A stretch of 64,000 bases of DNA from positions 186,001-250,000 of the forward strand of contig NZ_CP116005.1 of assembly GCF_027941835.1 (NCBI RefSeq), in the 5' to 3' direction. Positions 16,512-27,020 of the stretch are shown piece by piece. Position 1 is the first letter of the stretch. Each line of letters opens with the position of its first letter. Origin of the DNA: Sphingosinicella microcystinivorans. GTDB lineage: Bacteria > Pseudomonadota > Alphaproteobacteria > Sphingomonadales > Sphingomonadaceae. The notes below the pieces were generated by a model that was not told the origin of the DNA, ran no database searches, and worked only from the letters and a program-made list of their open reading frames with translations. The position numbers and the translations under genes are program-made.

Positions 16512-17272
16512 CCGCAGACTATGCCTCCGCCCGCTATGCCTCGCTTCAAGGCCGCTCCGTGCTCGTCACCGGCGGCGCCTCGGGGATCGGCGAAGCGATC
16601 GTCGAGGCGTTCGCGGCGCAGGGCGCGCGCGTCGCCTTCATCGACATCGACAAGGCGGGAGGGCACGCGGTCGCCGAACGCACGGGCGCACGCTTCCATG
16701 CCTGCGACCTGACGGACATCGCCGCGCTTCGCGAAACCGTGGCAATCATCGAGGCCGAGCAGGACGGCATCGGTGTGCTCGTCAACAACGCCGGCAAGGA
16801 CGACCGGCAGGCGCTCGGCGAGATCGAGCCGGAGGACTGGCGGCGGATGCTGGCATTCAACCTCGACCACCAGTTCTTCGCCGTGCAGGCCGTGGTGCCG
16901 GGCATGACGGCGCGCGGCGGCGGGTCGATCGTGATGATGGGCTCCGTATCATGGATGCGCGGGCGGCCGGGCATGGCCGGCTATTCGACCGCGAAAGCGG
17001 CGATCAACGGCCTCACCCGCACGCTGGCGCGCGAGGTCGGGAGCGCGGGCATCCGCGTGAACTGCATCGTGCCCGGCGCGATCCTCACCGAGCGCCAGAA
17101 AGCGCTGTGGCTGACGCCCGAACTCGACAGGCAATTCATTGAACTGCAGGGCCTGAAATTCCGGCTGACCGGCGAGCACGTCGCGCGCATGGCGCTGTTC
17201 CTCGGCTCCGACGAGAGCGCGGGCTGCACCGGCGCCAACTTCATCGTCGACGGGGGGCTGACGCAGAATTGA
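16508..17272 (+). CDS. SDR-family dehydrogenase, probable sulfoquinovose 1-dehydrogenase
   Basis: 254 residues, classical short-chain dehydrogenase. The NAD-binding motif TGGASGIG is at 21-28, NNAG at 93-96, and the catalytic S146, Y159 and K163 are present. NNAGKDDR resembles sugar dehydrogenases that oxidise C1 of aldoses to lactones. It is the last gene of the five-gene sulfo-ED operon and converges on the GntR gene 12 bp away. Oxidation of SQ to sulfogluconolactone is inferred from the pathway set. Confidence 0.87.
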   Translation: MTADYASARYASLQGRSVLVTGGASGIGEAIVEAFAAQGARVAFIDIDKAGGHAVAERTGARFHACDLTDIAALRETVAIIEAEQDGIGVLVNNAGKDDRQALGEIEPEDWRRMLAFNLDHQFFAVQAVVPGMTARGGGSIVMMGSVSWMRGRPGMAGYSTAKAAINGLTRTLAREVGSAGIRVNCIVPGAILTERQKALWLTPELDRQFIELQGLKFRLTGEHVARMALFLGSDESAGCTGANFIVDGGLTQN

Positions 17273-17284
17273 CCGGGTGCCGAC

Positions 17285-18001
17285 CTAGCTGAGCGTGATC
17301 GCGTAGGCGAGATGCGGCGCGTAGACGCGGCTGAGACGCCATTCCACCTTGCGGTCCTGAAGCGACAGTGCGATCCGGTCAATGGTGAGCAGCGGCGCGC
17401 CCACGGGCGCACCGAGCAGCTTGTGATCCTCCGCGTCCGCGATTTCGGCGCCAAGCCTCTCGTTGGCGGCGACGATGTTGACCCCGAAATCGGTCTGGTA
17501 GAGCGAATAGAGCGTGTTCGGCAGCGGCTGGCGTGCCTCGATACCGGGGAAGAGCGCCGCCGGAAGAACGATCGTCTCGCGGATTGCCGGCTTTCCTTCG
17601 AGCAGGCGAATCCTGCGGATCTCGACAACCCGGTCGCCCTTTTCGAGATCGAGCTTCTGCTGCTCGACCGCGCGCGAGGCCCGCACCTTCACGGTCTCGG
17701 CGCCGCAATCGGGCGTGACGCGGGAACCGTCCGCGCGCACCATGCGGAAGAACCGGAACAGTGCCCGCTCCTGCGTGTTTTCCGCGATGAACGTGCCCTT
17801 GCCCTGATGCCGCTCCAGCACCTTTTCCGCAGTCAGCGCATCGAGCACCTTTCGCATCGTGCCTTGGCTGACGCCGAGTTCACGCGCCAGCGCCTGCTCG
17901 CTCGGCAAGGCTTCGCCCGGCTTCCAGACCCCCTGCGCCACCTTGCCGACGACGATATCGTAAACCTGTCGGTAGAGCGGGCGATAGCCGGGAAGTTCCA
18001 T
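17285..18001 (-). CDS. GntR-family (HutC/UTRA type) regulator of the sulfoquinovose regulon
   Basis: 238 residues. The winged HTH (LYRQVYDIVVGKVAQGVWKP, then SEQALARELGVSQGTMRKVL) is followed by a UTRA ligand-binding domain. Start 18001 (MELPGYRPLY) is preferred to the upstream GTG at 18025 because AGG lies at the right distance. It sits between the sulfo-ED operon and the aldehyde dehydrogenase gene. An operator copy lies 46-65 bp upstream of its own start, so it probably regulates itself and the other sites at 12.17, 19.60 and 23.68 kb. Likely inducers are SQ, its glycoside or a pathway intermediate. Confidence 0.9.
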   Translation of the reverse strand: MELPGYRPLYRQVYDIVVGKVAQGVWKPGEALPSEQALARELGVSQGTMRKVLDALTAEKVLERHQGKGTFIAENTQERALFRFFRMVRADGSRVTPDCGAETVKVRASRAVEQQKLDLEKGDRVVEIRRIRLLEGKPAIRETIVLPAALFPGIEARQPLPNTLYSLYQTDFGVNIVAANERLGAEIADAEDHKLLGAPVGAPLLTIDRIALSLQDRKVEWRLSRVYAPHLAYAITLS

Positions 18002-18046
18002 CAAGACCTCATTCTCGCGATCCACCCGGAAACGTCCGCCCGGAGG

Positions 18047-18066
18047 AACACTTCTATAAGACAGAG
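18047..18066. promoter_or_regulatory. GntR-regulon operator, site 2 (upstream of the regulator gene)
   Basis: AACACTTCTATAAGACAGAG matches AACTCTTATATAAGACATAA at 16 of 20 positions, including the whole TATAAGACA half. It is the weakest clear copy and lies just upstream of the GntR start, as expected for autoregulation. Confidence 0.65.
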
Positions 18067-18106
18067 CATATAGAACCTCCTTCGCGGCAAAGGCAATGCC
18101 GGCACA

Positions 18107-19546
18107 TCAGGCAAGTCCGCCCACGCAGGCGTACTTGAACTGCGTGTAGTCATCAATGCCGTGGCGCGAGCCTTCGACACCGATCCCCGAGTCCTTGTGC
18201 CCGCCGAACGGAGCGACCTCCGTGGTGATAAGCCCTTCGTTGACGCCGACAAGCCCGTAGTCGAGCCCCTGCATCATCCGGAAGGCACGGCCGAGATCGC
18301 GCGTGTAGACATAGGCCGCGAGCCCGTATTCGGTTGCATTGGCGAGACGCAGCGCCTCGGCTTCATCCGCGAAACGGAACAGCGGCGCGAGCGGACCGAA
18401 GGTTTCCTCGCACGCGACCAGCATCTCCCCGGTGACGCCGAGCAGAAGCGTGGGCTCGAAGAACGTGCCGCCGAGCGCATGGCGCCGCCCGCCGAGCGCG
18501 ACGCGGGCGCCGTGTTCGACGGCGTCGGCGATATGGTCTTCCACCTTTGCGACGCCGGCCGCGTCGATGAGCGGACCCTGCGTGATGCCAGGCTGCAACC
18601 CGTTGCCGACATGAAGCCCGCGCATCGCCTCAGCGAGTTTCGCGGCAAACGCATCGTAGATCCCGGACTGGACGAGGAGGCGATTGGCGCAGACGCAGGT
18701 TTGCCCCGCGTTGCGGAACTTCGCGACCATCGCGCCTTCGACGGCCCGATCGAGATCGGCATCGTCGAACACGATGAACGGCGCGTTGCCGCCCAATTCC
18801 ATCGACACGCGTTTCATGTGCGCCATCGCCCGTGACGCCAGCCGCTTGCCGACCTCCGTGGAGCCTGTGAACGTGATCTTCCGGAGCTGCGGATTCTCGC
18901 ACATCTCCGCGGCGATCTCCGATGCGGAGCCGGTGACGATATTGAGGATGCCCGGCGGAAGCCCCGCCTCTTCGGCGAGCGCGCCGAGCGCGAGCGCCGA
19001 ATAGGGCGTCTGGCTGGCGGGCTTGGCGACCATTGTGCAGCCGGCGCCGAGCGCAGCGCCCAGCTTGCGCCCGATCATGCTGCTGGGAAAATTCCACGGG
19101 GTGATCGCACCCACTACGCCGACCGGTTCCCGCGTGACGAGGAGTTGCCGCCCTCGCCACGGCGAGGGAATGATCTCGCCGTAAACACGGCGCGCTTCTT
19201 CCGCGAACCAGCGCAGATAGGCGGCGCCGAGCGTGATCTCGCCCACGGCCTCGGCGAGCGGCTTGCCCATCTCCGCGGTGAGCAGGCGGCCGAGCGCCTC
19301 GCGATTCGCAAGGATGAGATCGTGCAGCTTCATCATCAGCGCGGCCCGCTCCTGCGCGGGCGTATCGCGCCATCCGGGAAATGCCTCATGAGCGGCCGCG
19401 ATCGCCTGCGCCGTTTCGCTGCGCCCGCAGCGCGGCACGGTTCCGATGCGTTCACCGGTCGCGGGGTTCAGCACCTCCATGCGCTCGCCTGAAGCAGAGC
19501 CGACCCACGCCCCGCCGATGAGGCACGATTCCTTCATATACTGCAT
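18107..19546 (-). CDS. Aldehyde dehydrogenase, probable (S)-sulfolactaldehyde dehydrogenase
   Basis: 479 residues, GabD-like NAD(P)-dependent aldehyde dehydrogenase. The catalytic Glu is E250 (SMELGGNAP), the nucleophile C284 (GQTCVCANR), and the NAD-binding ITPWNFPSS and FTGSTEVGK motifs are intact. GGAGG precedes the ATG at 19546. It diverges from the TonB receptor and shares its operator region. In sulfo-ED the enzyme at this step is a GabD-like sulfolactaldehyde dehydrogenase, producing (S)-sulfolactate for the SlcC/ComC/SuyAB operon. Succinate-semialdehyde dehydrogenase is the family alternative. Confidence 0.87.
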   Translation of the reverse strand: MQYMKESCLIGGAWVGSASGERMEVLNPATGERIGTVPRCGRSETAQAIAAAHEAFPGWRDTPAQERAALMMKLHDLILANREALGRLLTAEMGKPLAEAVGEITLGAAYLRWFAEEARRVYGEIIPSPWRGRQLLVTREPVGVVGAITPWNFPSSMIGRKLGAALGAGCTMVAKPASQTPYSALALGALAEEAGLPPGILNIVTGSASEIAAEMCENPQLRKITFTGSTEVGKRLASRAMAHMKRVSMELGGNAPFIVFDDADLDRAVEGAMVAKFRNAGQTCVCANRLLVQSGIYDAFAAKLAEAMRGLHVGNGLQPGITQGPLIDAAGVAKVEDHIADAVEHGARVALGGRRHALGGTFFEPTLLLGVTGEMLVACEETFGPLAPLFRFADEAEALRLANATEYGLAAYVYTRDLGRAFRMMQGLDYGLVGVNEGLITTEVAPFGGHKDSGIGVEGSRHGIDDYTQFKYACVGGLA

Positions 19547-19595
19547 GTTGCCTCCACCCCTTGCGCCGAGCGCGCAGCCATCGTCACGCCACCTT

Positions 19596-19615
19596 AACTC
19601 TTATATAATACATAA
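19596..19615. promoter_or_regulatory. GntR-regulon operator, site 3 (aldehyde dehydrogenase/TonB receptor region)
   Basis: AACTCTTATATAATACATAA differs from the suyA site at two positions. It lies 50 bp upstream of the aldehyde dehydrogenase start. Confidence 0.78.
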
Positions 19616-19633
19616 CTGTTGTCTTATGCCATA

Positions 19634-19650
19634 GGATGTATTAGACAAGA
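19634..19650. promoter_or_regulatory. Inverted second operator copy, on the TonB-receptor side
   Basis: Read on the minus strand this is TCTTGTCTAATACATCC, matching the site-3 sequence TCTTATATAATACATAA at 13 of 17 positions. With site 3 it gives one operator per divergent promoter; the TonB receptor starts 51 bp further on. Confidence 0.5.
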
Positions 19651-19700
19651 TGGGAATCCGCACGGAGACGGATCGACAGAACGTGCACGGGAGGAAAAGC

Positions 19701-21971
<2,271 letters not shown>

Positions 21972-21996
21972 ACGGAAACGAAAACCCCGGGTCGCG

Positions 21997-22022
21997 GGAG
22001 GCCGGCAGCGATGCCGGCCTCC
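21997..22022. terminator. Bidirectional hairpin terminator
   Basis: A perfect 10-bp stem, GGAGGCCGGC with GCCGGCCTCC, and a 6-nt loop lie between the convergent TonB receptor and acyl-CoA synthetase genes. T-rich sequence follows on the plus side and an A-rich stretch lies on the other. Confidence 0.75.
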
Positions 22023-22029
22023 TTCCGTT

Positions 22030-23643
22030 TCAGAAGGCTGCGGGGAAGCGCTCGCGGAGCCGCTTCTTGTCGATCTTGCCGGTCGCGCCGAGCGGCATTT
22101 CGGGAACGAACACGACACCCTCCGGCATCCACCACTTGGCGATCCGCCCCTCGAGCGTTCCGAGCATTTCGGACGCCGTCGCGGTTTCGCCGTCGCGGAG
22201 CTGGACGACGAGCAGCGGCCGCTCGTCCCATTTCGGATCGGGGATCGCGATCACCGCGCACAGCGCCACCTTGGGATGGCCGAGCGCGATGTTCTCGATT
22301 TCGATCGAGCTGATCCACTCGCCGCCCGACTTGATCACGTCCTTCGCGCGGTCGGCGATCCGCATATAGCCCTCGGCGTCGATGTCGGCGATGTCGCCCG
22401 TGTCGAAGAACCCTTCCCGGTCGAGGATGTCCCCCGGCGTTCCACCGAGATAGGCGGACGCCACCGTCGGTCCCTTCACGTGCAGGCGCCCGAGCGCCGC
22501 GCCGTCGTGCGGTTGCCGGTTGCCGGTGTCGTCCACGATCTTGAGATCGACGCCGAACGGAGGCCGCCCCTGCTTCAGCCGCCACGGCACCTGGTCGTCG
22601 AACGGAAGCGCGGCGATTTCGGGGAGCAGCTTCGAATGGCTGCCGATCGGCGAGGTTTCGGTCATCCCCCAACCCTGTTTCGATTCGACACCGTGATCGC
22701 GCAGCCGCCGGATGATCGATTCCGGGCACGCCGCGCCGCCGACGAGAACGCGGCGCAGCGTGGTCAGCCGTCCCCCCGTATCGTCGAGGTGTTGCAGCAG
22801 CGCCTGCCAGACCGTAGGCACGGCGGCGGCGAAGGTGACGTCCTCCCGCTCGCAGAGGTCATGCAGCGATGCGCCGTCGAGGCGGCTTCCCGGCAGCACC
22901 AGCTTGCAGCCGACGGCGGGCGCGGACAGCGGCAGACCCCAGCCGTTGGCGTGATACATGGGTACGATCGGCATGACGACGTCGGCGATCGACAAGCCGA
23001 ACACGTCCGGCTGCAACGTCATCAGCGTGTGGATGACGTTGGAACGGTGCGTGTAGAGCACGCCCTTGGGATTGCCGGTGGTGCCCGACGTGTAGCAGAG
23101 CGCGCAGGCCGTTTCCTCGTCGAAGCCGCCCCACGCGGCCTCGGGATGGTTTTCGGCGATGACCGATTCGTAATCGACCGCGCCGGGCAGCCGGTCGCGC
23201 GCGACCTCCGACGCCTCGCCCATGACGATGATCGCGCCGAGGCGCGGAAGCGCGGGCAGCATGTCGGCGAGCAAATCCTGAAAACAGGGATCGACGATGA
23301 TCGCGTGGTCCTCCGCATGATTGGCGATGTAGACGATCTGTTCGCGGAACAGGCGCGGGTTCAGCGTGTGGCAGACGGCGCCCATGCCCATGATCGCGAA
23401 CCACGCCTCGACATGACGGAAGCTGTTCCAGCCCATCGTCGCCACGCGATCGCCCCGGCCGATGCCGCGCGCGGCGAGCGCCGCGGAAAGCCGCCGCGCC
23501 CGTTCCCGCATCGCGGCATAGTCGGTCCGCACGATCTCGCCGGAAAGCGCGCGCGTCACCACCTCCCGCTTCCCGTCCCAGCGCGCCGCATGGTCGATGA
23601 TCCTGTCCACCGTCAGCGACCATTCCTGCATCAGCCCGCGCAT
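22030..23643 (-). CDS. AlkK-like fatty-acyl-CoA synthetase
   Basis: 537 residues of the adenylate-forming family. The AMP-binding P-loop YTSGTTGNPKGVLYTHR is intact, with WGMTETSP (A5), FFDTGDIADIDAEGYM (A7) and DRAKDVIKSGGEW (A8). The C-terminal catalytic Lys lies in GATGKIDKK. The N-terminal pattern (CHTLNPRLF, YIANHAED) resembles medium- and long-chain AlkK enzymes. It diverges from the sulfoquinovosidase with a regulon operator between, so it is probably induced with the pathway. Activation of fatty acids freed from sulfoquinovosyl diacylglycerol is the inferred role. No lipase for the lipid is in the immediate cluster. Confidence 0.86.
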   Translation of the reverse strand: MRGLMQEWSLTVDRIIDHAARWDGKREVVTRALSGEIVRTDYAAMRERARRLSAALAARGIGRGDRVATMGWNSFRHVEAWFAIMGMGAVCHTLNPRLFREQIVYIANHAEDHAIIVDPCFQDLLADMLPALPRLGAIIVMGEASEVARDRLPGAVDYESVIAENHPEAAWGGFDEETACALCYTSGTTGNPKGVLYTHRSNVIHTLMTLQPDVFGLSIADVVMPIVPMYHANGWGLPLSAPAVGCKLVLPGSRLDGASLHDLCEREDVTFAAAVPTVWQALLQHLDDTGGRLTTLRRVLVGGAACPESIIRRLRDHGVESKQGWGMTETSPIGSHSKLLPEIAALPFDDQVPWRLKQGRPPFGVDLKIVDDTGNRQPHDGAALGRLHVKGPTVASAYLGGTPGDILDREGFFDTGDIADIDAEGYMRIADRAKDVIKSGGEWISSIEIENIALGHPKVALCAVIAIPDPKWDERPLLVVQLRDGETATASEMLGTLEGRIAKWWMPEGVVFVPEMPLGATGKIDKKRLRERFPAAF

Positions 23644-23677
23644 CGTTCCCTCCCCGGTTCATATCGTTGCCTTGACC

Positions 23678-23697
23678 AACTCTTATATTAGACATAA
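23678..23697. promoter_or_regulatory. GntR-regulon operator, site 4 (acyl-CoA synthetase/sulfoquinovosidase region)
   Basis: AACTCTTATATTAGACATAA differs from the suyA copy at two positions. It also forms part of a wider dyad, TCTTAT at 23681 and ATAAGA ending at 23699. It lies about 52 bp before the sulfoquinovosidase start and 35 bp before the acyl-CoA synthetase start. Confidence 0.8.
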
Positions 23698-23749
23698 GAC
23701 TCGAATTGAAAAGTGCGAGGCGGTAAAAGACTGCCCGGGGAGGAACGGC

Positions 23750-25759
23750 ATGGCGTTTGAGGTGCAGGAGGGCGGTTTCACGCTGAACTTGGGCGGGAGA
23801 ACGATTCTCCGCCATGCGCCGGAGACGCCCGTCCTCTTCATCGGGCGCGGCGACGCCTCGATTGCCATGCACCACGGCCATTTCGACATCGAGGACTATG
23901 TCATCGAGCGCGTCGCGCTGCGGCACGCGGAGATTCGCGGAGACAAAGTATATCTCTCCACGTCCCCCGCGTCGCCGGCCGTTCTCGCGCTCCGCATCGA
24001 CGGCAACGAAACCGACGCCGCCATTGCATTCGAAGCCCTCGATCCGGCGATCAACCGGATATGGATTCGCGTCGTCGCCGAACCGGGTGAGCATGTGTGG
24101 GGCGGCGGCGAGCAGCTTTCGTACTTCGACATGGCGGGCAGACGGTTTCCGCTGTGGACCTCCGAACCCGGCGTCGGGCGCGACAAGTCGACGCTCATCA
24201 CGTGGCAGGCCGACCGCCGCAGCAATTCGGGTGGAGACTATTACCGGACCAACTATCCGCAGCCGACCTATGTGAGTTCGCGGCGCTACGCGCTGCACGT
24301 GGAGACCACGGCGTGGTCGGCCTTCGATTTCCGCCGCGAAGGATTCCACGAGATCGAGGTGTGGGACGTGCCCGCGCGCATCGAGCTGTGGGCGCGGCCG
24401 CATTTCAGCGACCTCGTGATGGCGCTCTCGGACCGCTTCGGCAAGCAGCCGCCGCTTCCCGAGTGGGTTTATGACGGGGCGATCATCGGCCTCAAGGACG
24501 GCGAGAACAGCTTCGACCGACTCGAAAAATACGGCGACGCCGGCGTCGCCGTTTCGGGTCTGTGGTGCGAAGACTGGGCAGGCCTACGTGAGACGTCGTT
24601 CGGACGGCGGCTGTTCTGGGACTGGCAGTACAACGCCGCCCGCTATCCCGATCTTCCGAAGCGCATCGCAGCGCTTGCGGCGCGCGGCATCCGCTTCCTC
24701 GCCTATGTGAACCCCTATCTCTGCGTGGACGGGTCGCTGTATCCCGAAGCGGAGAAGGCAGGTTATTTCGCCAAAAAGCTCGAAAGTGACGAAACCTATC
24801 TCGTCGACTTCGGTGAATTCGATTGCGGCGTCGTCGATTTCACGAACCCGGAAGCGTCGCAGTGGTTCGCCGAACATGTCATCGCGCGCAACATGCTCGA
24901 TCTCGGCATCATGGGATGGATGGCCGATTTCGGCGAATACCTTCCCACCGACATCCGTCTCGCCAGCGGCAAGGAGGCAACGCTCGCGCACAACGAATGG
25001 CCGGTGCTGTGGGCGGAGGTGAATGCCCGCGCCGTTGCCAGTCGGGGCAAGACGGGCGATGCGATCTTCTTCATGCGCGCGGGCTACAGCGGCGTGCAGC
25101 GCTATTGCCCGCTGCTGTGGGCGGGCGACCAGTCGGTCGATTTCTCGCGCCACGACGGCATCGGCACGGTGATCTGCGCGGCGCTCTCCTCGGGCCTCGT
25201 CGGCAATGCGTTCCATCACAGCGACGTCGGCGGCTATACGAGCCTGTTCGACAACGTCCGGACGCCGGAACTGCTGATGCGCTGGGCGGAGATGGCCGCG
25301 TTCACGCCGGTGATGCGCGGCCATGAAGGCAACCGGCCGCTCCAGAACCTCCAGATCGACCAGGACCCCGAGGTGCTCGCACACTTCGCGCGGATGACGC
25401 GCATCTACGTGCATCTCGCGCCCTACCTGCGGATGCTGTCCCGCGAAGCCGCCGAGACCGGCCTTCCCGTCCAGCGCCCGCTGTTCCTGCATTTCGAAGA
25501 CGATGCGCGCACCTATGGAATCCAGACCGCCTATCTTTACGGCCCCGACCTTCTCGTCGCACCGGTGATCGAGGCGGATCGCAGCGACTGGACGGCATAC
25601 CTGCCCGCAGGCGCCGAGTGGGTGCACGTGTGGAGCGGCAAACGCCATGCCGGCGGGCAAGATGTCACCGTTCCGGCGCCCTTCGGCGAACCGCCGGTTT
25701 TCTACCGCGCGGACTCCGCCCACGCCGATCTCTTCGAACGCATCGCCTCGGTACGCTGA
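23750..25759 (+). CDS. Sulfoquinovosidase, GH31 (KERWY-type)
   Basis: 669 residues, close to YihQ in length. The catalytic nucleophile is D393 in GWMADFGEYLPTD and the acid/base D460 in WAGDQSVDFS. The five residues that recognise the sulfonate in known sulfoquinovosidases can all be placed: K249, E274, R287, W290 and Y496. This is the KERWY set of the Agrobacterium enzyme, in contrast to QQRWY in E. coli YihQ. GGGGAGGAA precedes the ATG. No signal peptide is seen, so hydrolysis of sulfoquinovosylglycerol to SQ and glycerol is probably cytoplasmic. It starts the five-gene operon with MFS, glpD, AGPS-like and glycerol-kinase-like genes. Plain alpha-glucosidase or xylosidase is unlikely given these residues. 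Confidence 0.93.
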   Translation: MAFEVQEGGFTLNLGGRTILRHAPETPVLFIGRGDASIAMHHGHFDIEDYVIERVALRHAEIRGDKVYLSTSPASPAVLALRIDGNETDAAIAFEALDPAINRIWIRVVAEPGEHVWGGGEQLSYFDMAGRRFPLWTSEPGVGRDKSTLITWQADRRSNSGGDYYRTNYPQPTYVSSRRYALHVETTAWSAFDFRREGFHEIEVWDVPARIELWARPHFSDLVMALSDRFGKQPPLPEWVYDGAIIGLKDGENSFDRLEKYGDAGVAVSGLWCEDWAGLRETSFGRRLFWDWQYNAARYPDLPKRIAALAARGIRFLAYVNPYLCVDGSLYPEAEKAGYFAKKLESDETYLVDFGEFDCGVVDFTNPEASQWFAEHVIARNMLDLGIMGWMADFGEYLPTDIRLASGKEATLAHNEWPVLWAEVNARAVASRGKTGDAIFFMRAGYSGVQRYCPLLWAGDQSVDFSRHDGIGTVICAALSSGLVGNAFHHSDVGGYTSLFDNVRTPELLMRWAEMAAFTPVMRGHEGNRPLQNLQIDQDPEVLAHFARMTRIYVHLAPYLRMLSREAAETGLPVQRPLFLHFEDDARTYGIQTAYLYGPDLLVAPVIEADRSDWTAYLPAGAEWVHVWSGKRHAGGQDVTVPAPFGEPPVFYRADSAHADLFERIASVR

Positions 25760-27019
25760 ATGCTCGGTGCGCGCGGCATCCTTCTCCTCCTCGTGATCTT
25801 CGGCGGCGTCCTCAACTACGCCGACCGGCAGATGATCGCCGTGCTGAAGCCGATGCTGGAAAAGGAACTCGGCTGGAGCGATTCCGATTACGGCTATCTC
25901 GTCGCCGTGTTCCAGTTCGCCGCCGCCGCGAGCTTCGTGTTCGCGGGCTGGATCGTCGATCGGGTCGGCTGGCGTGCGGCCAATCCGCTCGCGGTCGGAT
26001 CGTGGAGCCTCGCCGCCGTCGCACACGGCTTCGCGCGCACGATGGGCGAATTCACGGTGGTCCGCATCGCGCTCGGCGCGACGGAAGCGCTGGGAACCCC
26101 GGCGGCGATCAAGACCATCGCGGTATGGTTCACCGCGAAGGAACGCTCGCTCGCGCTCGGCATCAACAATGCGGCGAACACCTGCGGCGCGATCATCGCG
26201 CCGCTCGCGATTCCCGCCATCGCGCTGGCGCTGAGCTGGCAGGCGGCGTTCTGGATCGTCGGCGGGCTCGGCTTCGTCTGGGTCGCGGCGTGGTTCGTGC
26301 TGCTGCGCCTGCCGGTGTTTCGGGCGCCGCCGCCGGGCGAAGGGGCTTCCGACGCCGCGGCGAGCGGCGCGCGCGTGCCGTGGCGGATCGTGCTGCGCGA
26401 TCGCAGGACATGGGCCATCGCGGGTGCGAAGGTGATGTCCGATCAGGTGTGGTGGTTCCTGCTGTTCTGGATGCCGGACCTGTTCAGCCGCGTGTTCGGG
26501 CTCGACATGCGCGGATTCGGCCTGCCGCTCGCCACGGTCTACACGATGTCTGCGATCGGGTCGCTGATCGGCGGCTACGCCTCCACGCGGATGCTCGCGA
26601 CCGGCATGTCGCTCAACCGCGCGCGCAAGCTGACGCTGCTCGTCTGTGCGCTGCTCGTTCTGCCCGTTCCACTCGTGCTGCACGTCGACAACTACTGGGC
26701 GGCCGTCGCGCTGCTCGGCCTCACGCTCGCCGCGCATCAGGGCTTTTCGGTGAACCTGTTCGCGACCGCCACGGACATCGTTCCGACCGAACGCATCGGC
26801 ACGGTCATCAGCATCGGCGCGCTTTGCGGCAACCTCGCCGGGATGCTCGTACTCCAGATCGCGGGCTGGGTGCTCGACGCGACCGGCAGCTATGGTCCGA
26901 TGTTCGCGCTCGTTTCGGTGTCCTATCTGATCGGGCTGCTCTGGCTGCACCTGCTGCTGCCCATCATCGAAGTGTCGGGCTCCGGCCCCGTCCCGCAGCA
27001 AATCCGGATGGCCCACTGA
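25760..27019 (+). CDS. MFS transporter of the ExuT/anion:cation symporter type, probable sulfoquinovoside importer
   Basis: 419 residues, about 12 membrane helices. Its N-terminus (VLNYADRQMIAVLKPMLEKE) and EALGTPAAIKTIAVWFTAKER are typical of the ACS group that carries hexuronates and other sugar acids. The ATG immediately follows the sulfoquinovosidase stop. An anion-type sugar carrier beside an intracellular sulfoquinovosidase suggests uptake of SQ or sulfoquinovosylglycerol across the inner membrane. No ABC importer for SQ is present. Confidence 0.87.
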   Translation: MLGARGILLLLVIFGGVLNYADRQMIAVLKPMLEKELGWSDSDYGYLVAVFQFAAAASFVFAGWIVDRVGWRAANPLAVGSWSLAAVAHGFARTMGEFTVVRIALGATEALGTPAAIKTIAVWFTAKERSLALGINNAANTCGAIIAPLAIPAIALALSWQAAFWIVGGLGFVWVAAWFVLLRLPVFRAPPPGEGASDAAASGARVPWRIVLRDRRTWAIAGAKVMSDQVWWFLLFWMPDLFSRVFGLDMRGFGLPLATVYTMSAIGSLIGGYASTRMLATGMSLNRARKLTLLVCALLVLPVPLVLHVDNYWAAVALLGLTLAAHQGFSVNLFATATDIVPTERIGTVISIGALCGNLAGMLVLQIAGWVLDATGSYGPMFALVSVSYLIGLLWLHLLLPIIEVSGSGPVPQQIRMAH

Positions 27020-27020
27020 C

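Noticed and set aside
12313-17272. An ordinary non-phosphorylative aldose pathway (galactose, arabinose or xylose type)
   Set aside because: The enzyme families would fit, but aldehyde dehydrogenase, KERWY glycosidase and the common operator with suyA point to the sulfo-sugar. Enzyme assays would be needed to exclude it fully.
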